Assembly (NCBI RefSeq): GCF_900176425.1
Contig: NZ_FWXS01000002.1
Location: 372,001 to 436,000 of the forward strand
Direction: 5' to 3'
DNA: 64,000 nucleotides
Origin: Moheibacter sediminis
GTDB taxonomy: Bacteria > Bacteroidota > Bacteroidia > Flavobacteriales > Weeksellaceae
Part shown: piece after piece, positions 57,027 to 64,000 of the stretch
Layout: the number at the start of each line of letters is the position of its first letter
How positions within the stretch are numbered: the stretch's first letter is position 1
Notes under the pieces: generated by a model
What the model saw: only the letters and a program-made list of their open reading frames with translations
What the model was told of the DNA's origin: nothing
The model's database searches: none
Translations under genes and position numbers: made by a program

Positions 57027-57465
57027 CACGTAAATCGTAAACAAAATCTTTAATTTCAATCAATTTAAAATTTTTATCTAAATAATTAGGATTCAATATA
57101 TAATTGAATTCATCTTTGATAACAATTGAAGGAATTTTAATTATGGGAGTTCCTTTTAGAAGTAACTTTGTTCCGAAATCTTTAGTTGAATAAGGCGCAG
57201 GTATTTCCTGCCAATCACCAGGTAATTTTTTTTGTTTAATTTCTTTAACTGATTTTTCATCAATCTCGAAAATGCAAATACTCAACGCCCTAGGAATGAA
57301 TTCAATATTTACATTTACTGAATATTCCAAAACTGCTAATGAGCGGCTTTCCGCAGTATAAATGCAAGGCGTATCGATATGATTCCAGCGCCCCCCAAAT
57401 AATTTCGCACCCGTTCCATTTAAATCATTCGCATATTGCGTTTTACTAACTCGATAAACAAGCAT
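57013..57465 (-). CDS. RES-domain toxin (NAD+-degrading family)
   Basis: A 150-residue protein of the RES family. Members with known activity split NAD+ by hydrolysis or phosphorolysis and arrest growth. It starts MLVYRVSKTQY. The family core is clear: GARLFGGRW-like AKLFGGRWNHIDTPCIYTAE, then SLAVLEYSV, with R, Y and E in the expected catalytic places. The end includes DFGTKLLLKGTPIIKIPS. It starts 2 nt after the DUF2384 antitoxin gene, the standard antitoxin-first order. Confidence 0.92.
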   Translation of the reverse strand: MLVYRVSKTQYANDLNGTGAKLFGGRWNHIDTPCIYTAESRSLAVLEYSVNVNIEFIPRALSICIFEIDEKSVKEIKQKKLPGDWQEIPAPYSTKDFGTKLLLKGTPIIKIPSIVIKDEFNYILNPNYLDKNFKLIEIKDFVYDLRVKNK

Positions 57466-57467
57466 AA

Positions 57468-57935
57468 CTATGAGTAAACGCCATAAGCGATGCGACCAAT
57501 GAGGTTACGGACTTCTTCTTTTCCGTAGTAGTTGTCTATGATATCAAATGGCGCCAAACCGCCCAAAGCTTGATTGGGTAAAAACATCCATTTGTTAAAA
57601 TTTTCTTTGTCTTCAAAAACTTCATAACCAAATGAATACAAATCTGCTAATGAAACGATTTTTTCACTGATTTGATCACTGAATTTCTGAGCACCCTTTT
57701 TGTTGATGAGAGTAGCACGAGTTACGGAAAGCGCATCTGCCAAAGAATCGTAATCCAAAGAAGTTGCCTTTTTGAGGGTTTCCAAATAACTTTTTGAAAT
57801 ACCATTTTTGATGATTTGCATTTTCTGAATAGAAGTTAAATCATTTAATGGAATTGCTGCGTTTCCACTATAATACATAGTGGGAGCATCATTTACAAAA
57901 TCAAGATTTTCTTTTGATGGATAAGAAGATTTCAT
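57468..57935 (-). CDS. Xre/MbcA/ParS-type antitoxin (DUF2384)
   Basis: A 155-residue antitoxin. The middle part (about 45-95) holds a helix-turn-helix (YDSLADALSVTRATLINKKG). The C-terminal DUF2384 toxin-binding domain contains FNKWMFLPNQALGGLAPFD, with the GG..PFD signature, and IGRIAYGVYS, whose tail normally plugs the RES active site. It precedes the RES toxin by 2 nt. It probably represses its own promoter through the palindrome at 58001-58020. Confidence 0.92.
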   Translation of the reverse strand: MKSSYPSKENLDFVNDAPTMYYSGNAAIPLNDLTSIQKMQIIKNGISKSYLETLKKATSLDYDSLADALSVTRATLINKKGAQKFSDQISEKIVSLADLYSFGYEVFEDKENFNKWMFLPNQALGGLAPFDIIDNYYGKEEVRNLIGRIAYGVYS

Positions 57936-57964
57936 AGTGGTATAATTTTAAACTTTTATTAATT

Positions 57965-58024
57965 CAAATTTACACTTTAATTTTGGATTAATCATTTTTT
58001 TTTAATTCAATTGAATTAAAAAAA
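57965..58024 (-). promoter_or_regulatory. Toxin-antitoxin promoter with a 20-bp palindromic operator candidate
   Basis: TAAATTTG (57972-57965, minus strand) matches the -7 box and lies 30 nt before the antitoxin ATG. A perfect palindrome, TTTAATTCAATTGAATTAAA (58001-58020), extended by T/A runs to 28 bp, sits at and upstream of the -33 region. A dimeric antitoxin could bind it. AT-richness makes chance palindromes easier, so the operator role is an inference. Confidence 0.55.
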
Positions 58025-58047
58025 GAATCTCTTTCGAAATTCTTTTT
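58018..58047 (-). terminator. Intrinsic terminator of the acyl-CoA mutase gene
   Basis: On the minus strand an 11-bp stem (one G-T pair) closes a GAAA tetraloop and is followed by seven T. It lies 46 nt after the mutase stop codon and insulates the toxin-antitoxin promoter beyond it. Confidence 0.85.
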
Positions 58048-58092
58048 ATTGTATCAATCTTCCAGCTTATTTCTTTTAAAGGCTGGGATATA

Positions 58093-61000
58093 CTACATGT
58101 TTCGTCTATATTTCCCTCCTACGTTGAAAAGCGAATTGGTAATCTCTCCCAATGAATTATATTTTACAGACTCCATAATTTCTTCAAAGAGATTTCCATT
58201 GTTCAATGCTACTTCATTCAATTTTTTCAATTGTTCTTTTGAATAGTTTTCATTTGAATTCTGGTAGTTTTTTACTGCCTCAATTTGATATTGTTTTTCT
58301 TCTTCTGTCGAACGAATGACTTCTTTCGGTTGCATAGTCGGCGAACCATCAGCTCCTAAAAATGTATTTACACCAATAATCGGAAATTCTCCGGTATGTT
58401 TCAAATGTTCATAATACATACTTTCGTCTTGAATTTTTCCACGTTGGTACATGGTTTCCATCGCTCCCAAAACGCCTCCTCTATCCGTCAACCGGTCAAA
58501 TTCAGCATAAACCGCTTCCTCAACCAAATCAGTTAATTCTTCGATGATAAATGAACCCTGAATCGGATTCTCATTTTTGGCTAAACCTAATTCTTTATTG
58601 ATAATCAACTGAATTGCCATCGCACGACGGACTGATTCCTCAGTCGGCGTAGTGATTGCTTCATCATAAGCATTAGTATGCAATGAATTACAATTGTCAT
58701 AAATAGCATACAAAGCTTGTAAAGTTGTACGAATGTCATTAAATGCAATTTCTTGAGCGTGTAGAGAACGACCCGAGGTCTGAATGTGGTATTTCAACAT
58801 CTGCGAACGTTCATTTCCGCCATATTTTTGTTTCATGGCTTTCGCCCAAATTCTTCTCGCAACACGTCCGATTACGGCATATTCAGGATCAATTCCATTT
58901 GAGAAAAAGAAAGATAGATTCGGTGCAAAATCATCAATGTGCATCCCTCTTGAAAGGTAATATTCAACATACGTAAATCCGTTAGCCAGAGTAAATGCCA
59001 ACTGTGAAATAGGATTTGCGCCTGCTTCTGCAATGTGATATCCGGAAATTGAAACTGAATAAAAATTTCTTACTTTTTTGTCGATGAAATATTGTTGAAC
59101 ATCTCCCATTAATCTTAATGCAAATTCTGTCGAGAAAATACATGTATTTTGTGCTTGGTCTTCTTTTAAAATGTCTGCCTGAACGGTTCCGCGAACGGTT
59201 GATAGAGTTCTGGTTTTGATTTCCTGATAAACATCCGCAGGTAAAATTTCGTCTCCAGTTAAACCTAAAAGCATCAAACCTAAACCATTATTTCCTTCTG
59301 GAAGACCGCCGTTATATTGTGGACGGGAGAGATTTTTACCGTCGAATTTTTCTTTTAATTTCTGCTCTACCTTATCTTCCAGTTTATTTTCTTTGATGTA
59401 CAATTCACATTGCTGATCGATTGCGGCATTCATGAAAAATCCTAATAACATCGGAGCCGGACCATTGATGGTCATACTCACAGAAGTCGAGGGTGCACAC
59501 AGATCAAACCCGGAATATAGTTTCTTAGCATCATCCAAAGTTGCAATTGAAACACCTGCATTTCCAATTTTACCATAAATATCAGGACGAACTTCAGGGT
59601 CTTGTCCGTACAATGTTACACTGTCAAAAGCCGTGGACAAACGCGCTGCCGGCATCCCCAAACTCACGTAATGAAAACGACGGTTTGTTCTTTCCGGTCC
59701 ACCTTCTCCGGCAAACATACGTGTTGGATCCTCCCCTGTCCTTTTGAACGGATAAATCCCGGCAGTATATGGGAATTCTCCCGGAAGATTTTCCTGTAAA
59801 GTCCATTTCAGAATGTCGCCCCAAGCTTCGTATTTAGGCAAACTTACTTTGGGAACTTGTGTGTGAGAAAGAGATTCTGTATGGGTTTTAATTTTGATTT
59901 CTTTGTCGCGAACTTTGAAAGAATAGATTTCGTCGGAATATCTTTTCTTCTTGTCTTCCCAAGTTTGAATCACTTCTTTATTTTCGGGTGTTAATTTTTC
60001 TAATTTTTTAGTTTTAATCACTTCTAAATCAGAAGATTTCCCTTCTTCATTTAAAATTTTAGATGAAATGTCTAATGCGTAAATTTCTTGAGCCAATTTG
60101 CTTTGTTCATTTGCCCATTTGTCATACGCGTGATTGTTTTCTGCAATTTCTGAAAGGTAACGCACACGTTTTGGGGGGATTACTGCAGTGATTTGTTCTT
60201 TCGCTACTTTGTCAAATTGTAAGTTTGAATCAAATTTTCCTTGAGAGAATTCATTTAATTTCTCCATCAAAGCTTTGTACAACTGATTGGTTCCGGCATC
60301 ATTGAATTGGGAAGCACGTGTCGGATAAACCGGCATTTGATCAGGCATTTCATTGAAACGTTCGTGATTGCGCTGGAATTGTTTCTTGACATCACGCAAA
60401 GCATCTTCCGCACCTTTTTTATCAAATTTATTGATGGCTACAATTTGCGCAAAATCGAGCATGTCAATTTTCTCTAACTGAGTCGCAGCACCGTATTCGG
60501 GAGTCATCACATACAAAGGAAGATCTGCATACTCCATTACCTCAGCGCCGGACTGACCGATACCAGAAGTTTCCAAAATAATTAAATCAAATCCGGCAGC
60601 TTTCAAAACATCTAATGCTGGAGCGATGTGTTTTGAAATTGATGAATTTGCCTGACGGGTCGCCATGGAACGCATATAAACTCTGGAAGAATTAATTGAA
60701 TTCATACGAATTCTGTCTCCTAACAAAGCACCTCCTGTTTTACGTTTCGTTGGGTCTACGGAGATAATTCCGATAGTTTTATCAGGAAAATCGAGTAAAT
60801 ATCTGCGTACCAATTCATCAACTAAAGATGATTTACCTGCACCACCCGTTCCCGTCATTCCCAGAATGGGAACCTGGCTTTGTTTGGCTTTGGATTTTAT
60901 TTCTTCGTAAAGAGATTCGTATTGTTGGATATTGTTTTCGAATGCTGAAATGGTTTGGGCAAGGTAATGATTGTCTTTTTCTTCTAAAGTATCAATCATG

Positions 61001-61491
61001 TTTTGGGTCAATTTGTCACCAGTTGGAAAATCAGATTTCATTACCAAGTCGTTAATCATCCCCTGCAAACCTAAATCGCGACCGTCGTCTGGAGAGTAAA
61101 TTCTACAAATGCCATAATTCATCAAATCTTCAATTTCAGAAGGAAGAATCACTCCGCCTCCACCGCCAAAAATCTTTATGTGCCCTGCTCCTTTTTCGTT
61201 CAATAAATCAAACATATATTTGAAATATTCGTTATGACCGCCCTGATATGAAGTCATAGCGATTGCCTGTGCATCTTCTTGAATGGCAGTGTCAACCACT
61301 TCTTCTACACTTCTGTCGTGTCCTAAATGGATGACTTCAACTCCGGTGCGCTGAATCATACGGCGCATAATATTGATAGCTGCGTCGTGGCCGTCAAATA
61401 GTGAGGCTGCGGTAACTACACGGATGGCGTTTTGGGGTTGGTAGATATCTTTGCGAATATCGAAATTGGTTTTCTCTATTGTTTGTGACAT
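58093..61491 (-). CDS. icmF: Fused B12-dependent acyl-CoA mutase (IcmF type)
   Basis: A protein of about 1132 residues starting [14 protein letters not shown]. The longer frame from 61557 would begin upstream of the predicted transcript start. Order: B12-binding domain (about 20-155, cobalt-ligating His in FDGHDAA), MeaI/ArgK-type GTPase chaperone (about 185-430; P-loop [13 protein letters not shown]), linker, then TIM-barrel mutase (about 560-1110). This order is that of IcmF, which interconverts isobutyryl- and butyryl-CoA. The substrate-pocket segment [15 protein letters not shown] has Phe where methylmalonyl-CoA mutases have Tyr, favouring non-dicarboxylic acyl-CoAs. It is often annotated simply as methylmalonyl-CoA mutase. 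Confidence 0.92.
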   Translation of the reverse strand: MSQTIEKTNFDIRKDIYQPQNAIRVVTAASLFDGHDAAINIMRRMIQRTGVEVIHLGHDRSVEEVVDTAIQEDAQAIAMTSYQGGHNEYFKYMFDLLNEKGAGHIKIFGGGGGVILPSEIEDLMNYGICRIYSPDDGRDLGLQGMINDLVMKSDFPTGDKLTQNMIDTLEEKDNHYLAQTISAFENNIQQYESLYEEIKSKAKQSQVPILGMTGTGGAGKSSLVDELVRRYLLDFPDKTIGIISVDPTKRKTGGALLGDRIRMNSINSSRVYMRSMATRQANSSISKHIAPALDVLKAAGFDLIILETSGIGQSGAEVMEYADLPLYVMTPEYGAATQLEKIDMLDFAQIVAINKFDKKGAEDALRDVKKQFQRNHERFNEMPDQMPVYPTRASQFNDAGTNQLYKALMEKLNEFSQGKFDSNLQFDKVAKEQITAVIPPKRVRYLSEIAENNHAYDKWANEQSKLAQEIYALDISSKILNEEGKSSDLEVIKTKKLEKLTPENKEVIQTWEDKKKRYSDEIYSFKVRDKEIKIKTHTESLSHTQVPKVSLPKYEAWGDILKWTLQENLPGEFPYTAGIYPFKRTGEDPTRMFAGEGGPERTNRRFHYVSLGMPAARLSTAFDSVTLYGQDPEVRPDIYGKIGNAGVSIATLDDAKKLYSGFDLCAPSTSVSMTINGPAPMLLGFFMNAAIDQQCELYIKENKLEDKVEQKLKEKFDGKNLSRPQYNGGLPEGNNGLGLMLLGLTGDEILPADVYQEIKTRTLSTVRGTVQADILKEDQAQNTCIFSTEFALRLMGDVQQYFIDKKVRNFYSVSISGYHIAEAGANPISQLAFTLANGFTYVEYYLSRGMHIDDFAPNLSFFFSNGIDPEYAVIGRVARRIWAKAMKQKYGGNERSQMLKYHIQTSGRSLHAQEIAFNDIRTTLQALYAIYDNCNSLHTNAYDEAITTPTEESVRRAMAIQLIINKELGLAKNENPIQGSFIIEELTDLVEEAVYAEFDRLTDRGGVLGAMETMYQRGKIQDESMYYEHLKHTGEFPIIGVNTFLGADGSPTMQPKEVIRSTEEEKQYQIEAVKNYQNSNENYSKEQLKKLNEVALNNGNLFEEIMESVKYNSLGEITNSLFNVGGKYRRNM

Positions 61492-61554
61492 TGTTTTATG
61501 TTTTGCTTTGCGGGTTTTACATTCTGTATTTTGAGTTGAGCAAAAAACCGTTTT

Positions 61555-61562
61555 CAAAAATA
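61555..61562 (-). promoter_or_regulatory. Promoter -7 box of icmF
   Basis: TATTTTTG on the minus strand matches TAnnTTTG, 63 nt upstream of the ATG at 61491. It supports the shorter start. Between 61563 and 61774 I see no gene; the stretch 61640-61740 is very AT-rich. Confidence 0.55.
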
Positions 61563-61774
61563 CGGAAATTTTTGTTTTGCGGGTGTTGGGTTGCTGATTT
61601 TGAGTTTCGAATACAGAAAAGTAATTTGCGCAACATTCATTTTACTAATAATGACGCTCATAATTATAATTATAGTAACTATATTAATAATTACTGTGAT
61701 AATTTTAATAAAGATATTTGAGATTTTGCTGAATATTATGCTTTAATAAATATGCCGCTTGTTCTGGAAAATTT

Positions 61775-62962
61775 CTAATTTTCATTTAAAACTTCTAAAA
61801 TAATTTCGCAGCCTTGTTTTATTTCATCTAAAGAAATGGTGACAGGCGGCGTAATTCTGAGGTTTTGGATGCTGTACATGAGCCAAAAAACAATGAGCCC
61901 TTTTTCCATGCATTTTTTGGCGACCTGGAGAGCGTATTCGGGTGATTCTAATTCAGGAGCGAGCATCAGTCCTCTTCCTGCAACGGTTTTTATTTTGGGA
62001 TGAACTAATAATTTTCTGAATAATTTTTCTTTTTCATCGATTTGAATCATTAAATCAGATTCAATCAATTCATCTAATGTTGCTAAAGCAGCGGCGGCTA
62101 CAACGGGATTTCCTCCAAAAGTAGTGATATGCCCTAAGGTAGGACTGTGTGAAAGCGATTCCATCTTTTCTGCACTTGAAACAAAGGCTCCAATGGGCAT
62201 TCCGCTAGCCATTCCTTTCCCAATAACAAGTACATCGGGAGCGAAATCGTAATGTTCAAATGCAAATAATTTACCGGTTCTCCCGAATCCGGGTTGGATT
62301 TCGTCAAGGATTAATAAGGCTCCAACTTTTTCGCACCGGTCTTTTAATTTCTTTAAATAATTATCCTGCGGCAAACGAAATCCGGATGCTCCCTGAATAG
62401 TTTCTACTACTACGCCGGCGGTTTTAGAAGTAATTTTATTTAAATCTTCTTCCGAATTGAATTCGATAAAATTAATCATGGGTAATAACGGACGAAAAGC
62501 ACGTTTTTTTTCTTCTCTTCCTCCCAAACTTAATGAGCCATGCGTATTGCCATGGTAAGCGTTTTTGCAGGCTATGATTTCTTCGCGTCCTGTATAGCGT
62601 TTTGCCAGTTTCATAGAAGCTTCTATGGCTTCTGTACCCGAATTGACGAGATAGGTTGTATCTAATGGCGCAGGCAAAACTTCGGCCAATCTTTTGCACA
62701 ATTGAACAGGATTGTCCTGGGCATATTCGCCATAAACCATGACGTGCTGGTGACGATTGACCTGATCGATGATTGCTTGATTGACTCTGGGATGTGAATG
62801 CCCTAAAGTATTTACTGAAACGCCGGCTGCAAAGTCTAAATAGGCTTTTCCATCTTTTCCATAGATATAACTTCCTTTTGCATAATCGACTTCAAATCCA
62901 GAAGCGAACTGAGTGGTTTTTGCTTGAAATTTAAAAAAATCCCTTTTAAGATTTGTGTTCAT
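61775..62962 (-). CDS. Class III aminotransferase, acetylornithine aminotransferase-like
   Basis: A 395-residue PLP-dependent class III aminotransferase. Seen: YLDFAAGVSVNTLGHSHP near 41-58, the PLP-phosphate segment NSGTEAIEASMKLA, DEIQPGFGRTG, and the Schiff-base Lys in VIGKGMASGMPIG. Length and motifs agree with ArgD-like enzymes. No other arginine genes are nearby, so it could instead act on another omega-amino acid; many flavobacteria carry this gene outside an arg cluster. It starts directly at the stop of the lipoprotein gene upstream (no gap). Confidence 0.9.
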   Translation of the reverse strand: MNTNLKRDFFKFQAKTTQFASGFEVDYAKGSYIYGKDGKAYLDFAAGVSVNTLGHSHPRVNQAIIDQVNRHQHVMVYGEYAQDNPVQLCKRLAEVLPAPLDTTYLVNSGTEAIEASMKLAKRYTGREEIIACKNAYHGNTHGSLSLGGREEKKRAFRPLLPMINFIEFNSEEDLNKITSKTAGVVVETIQGASGFRLPQDNYLKKLKDRCEKVGALLILDEIQPGFGRTGKLFAFEHYDFAPDVLVIGKGMASGMPIGAFVSSAEKMESLSHSPTLGHITTFGGNPVVAAAALATLDELIESDLMIQIDEKEKLFRKLLVHPKIKTVAGRGLMLAPELESPEYALQVAKKCMEKGLIVFWLMYSIQNLRITPPVTISLDEIKQGCEIILEVLNEN

Positions 62963-63604
62963 CTATAAAATCAATAACAATACAATGGCTGCACCTGAAG
63001 CGTAAGCACCAATTGTAAATAAATCAGAGAAAGGTTTTGAGAATCTTCTTTCTAAAATAGATTCTTCCTGAATGTCATTCATATGATGGCGGTAAACTTT
63101 TCCAGGTTTACGTATTTTATGAGAAACCAAAGTATCGCCTTCCCATTTGTCTACCTGAATTTTATATTGGTGGTCTAATGCAGTTATTTTATAGTATTTA
63201 TTCGGTAGTAGTTTGGATTTGATTCCTGCCTCTGTGGATTTGGTATCTTCAGCTTTTACAATTCCTTTATTTGTATTTCTTTTGCTTTTGTCGTCTGAAC
63301 TTCCATCAGATCTAGAAAAACCCATATTTGATTTTTCATCTGATTTTGATGGCTGCTGATCTTTTTCTAGTACTTTTTGAGGCTCTGTGTCTTCCAAAGA
63401 AATTTGAGGTGTTCCCTGTTGCTCTTTTGTTTTTTGTGCTGCTACGTCACTGCTTCTTTCAGTTCTTATTGATTTTTGCTCTGCGGGAGAAGTGTTATTC
63501 TTTTTAATAGTTTCTACAATTTCTTTTTCAGAATAAGGCTTATAGATATAGCAGCTTGTCAACAATAGTATGATCGGAAATAGTAAATATTTATTAGTCT
63601 TCAT
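62963..63604 (-). CDS. Lipoprotein with a low-complexity linker
   Basis: A 213-residue product with a type II signal peptide (MKTNKYLLFPIILLLTSC, cysteine at 18). A charged Ser/Lys/Asp-rich linker follows (about 40-125), a small folded segment (NKYYKITALDHQYKIQVDKW), and a hydrophobic C-terminal helix (GAYASGAAIVLLLIL). No family recognised. A lipid anchor plus a C-terminal membrane helix is unusual. It is read with the downstream aminotransferase and lies after the OstA-like gene on the same strand. Confidence 0.7.
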   Translation of the reverse strand: MKTNKYLLFPIILLLTSCYIYKPYSEKEIVETIKKNNTSPAEQKSIRTERSSDVAAQKTKEQQGTPQISLEDTEPQKVLEKDQQPSKSDEKSNMGFSRSDGSSDDKSKRNTNKGIVKAEDTKSTEAGIKSKLLPNKYYKITALDHQYKIQVDKWEGDTLVSHKIRKPGKVYRHHMNDIQEESILERRFSKPFSDLFTIGAYASGAAIVLLLIL

Positions 63605-63631
63605 GGTTGTAAATTTATAAATCTAAACGGA

Positions 63632-64000
63632 TTATTCTTCATTTTCTTTTGATTCATCCGAATTTTCATTGGTCAAATCATCTAACAAAATAATTTCACC
63701 TTGTGGGTTTTCCGGATTTGGCTTTATCAACAGATGTTCAGGAGGATTGTCAAAAATGTCCTGCCATCTTTTCATCATCTCATCTCCTCTCCATTGAAAG
63801 TCTTTGAGGTATTTTGATTTATCTGGAAGTTTTGATTCCGGGTAAAGTTTAGAAGTTGCTTGAATCCTACAGGAAAGCACATCAACATCATTTCCATTGA
63901 TGTCAGCTTCTATAATTCCACAGTCAGATAAGTTAATTCCAATCCGTTCTTTGGGTTTGTTTTTTGCAGGGTCGGCTTCCTCGTCTACAAATGTGACCGA
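63632..64000 (-). CDS. OstA-like protein, C-terminal end (gene starts outside the window)
   Basis: The frame is open from base 64000 to a stop at 63632, giving 122 residues with RIGINLSDCGIIEADINGND, LSCRIQATSKLYPESKLP and WRGDEMMKRWQDIF, and an acidic tail. I recognise it as the end of the OstA-like (LptA-related) periplasmic proteins of flavobacteria, thought to help lipopolysaccharide transport. The N-terminal signal and beta-jellyroll parts are not visible, so the assignment rests on the C-terminus only. It is the first in a minus-strand run with the lipoprotein 27 nt downstream. Confidence 0.75.
   Translation of the reverse strand, partial: SVTFVDEEADPAKNKPKERIGINLSDCGIIEADINGNDVDVLSCRIQATSKLYPESKLPDKSKYLKDFQWRGDEMMKRWQDIFDNPPEHLLIKPNPENPQGEIILLDDLTNENSDESKENEE

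Noticed and set aside
61492..61774. Cobalamin riboswitch upstream of the B12-dependent mutase
   Set aside because: No B12-box-like sequence was seen, and the region is short and very AT-rich.

Overview
The window is chromosomal DNA from a member of the Bacteroidota, most likely class Flavobacteriia (a Chryseobacterium/Weeksellaceae-like bacterium; the genus is an inference). The reasons are an AT-rich sequence, promoters of the Bacteroidota type (-7 box TAnnTTTG, few Shine-Dalgarno sequences), two proteins with type IX secretion (T9SS) type A sorting domains, an OMP_b-brl_3 receptor, a flavobacterial DUF493 protein, an OstA-like protein and a fused IcmF-type mutase.

Layout. 1-1680: start of a histidine operon (hisG-hisD, minus strand) preceded by a leader peptide with five His codons and an intrinsic terminator, i.e. 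a his attenuator. 1743-6833: a Qnr-like pentapeptide-repeat protein, a LytS/LytTR two-component pair and a divergent outer-membrane receptor. 7053-10290: an SDR/Atu4866/AraC operon and an exported alpha/beta hydrolase. 10600-21741: an NtrB/NtrC-like two-component system facing a HlyD-ABC-FtsX-FtsX-TolC efflux operon. The region between them holds a paired inverted-repeat upstream activating site and a sigma-54-like promoter.

21915-42600 is the most unusual part: an AraC/TPR membrane regulator, then a co-directional run of a small lipoprotein, a YadA-head-like adhesin, a T9SS subtilase, a T9SS LamG-like protein and a 3536-residue SpvB/RHS polymorphic toxin. The toxin's C-terminal domain looks like an alpha/beta-hydrolase (lipase-type GxSxG). 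Its stop codon overlaps a lipoprotein gene that is the likely immunity protein. Downstream lie a decayed second toxin tip, its frameshifted immunity lipoprotein and an orphan 234-nt RHS core fragment, ending next to a tRNA-Leu(GAG).

42789-64000 is mostly housekeeping: tRNA-Leu, aspS, a PH/SHOCT protein, a small GIY-YIG nuclease between REP-like palindromes, ligA, an M1 peptidase, prfC, a TlpA/DUF493 pair, queA-rlmN, a RES/Xre toxin-antitoxin pair, the fused B12-dependent acyl-CoA mutase, a class III aminotransferase with a lipoprotein, and the 3' end of an OstA-like gene.

Several start sites were shortened because the longer frame begins at a TTG inside a -7 promoter box (aspS, prfC, the 53609 gene) or upstream of the predicted transcript (icmF).
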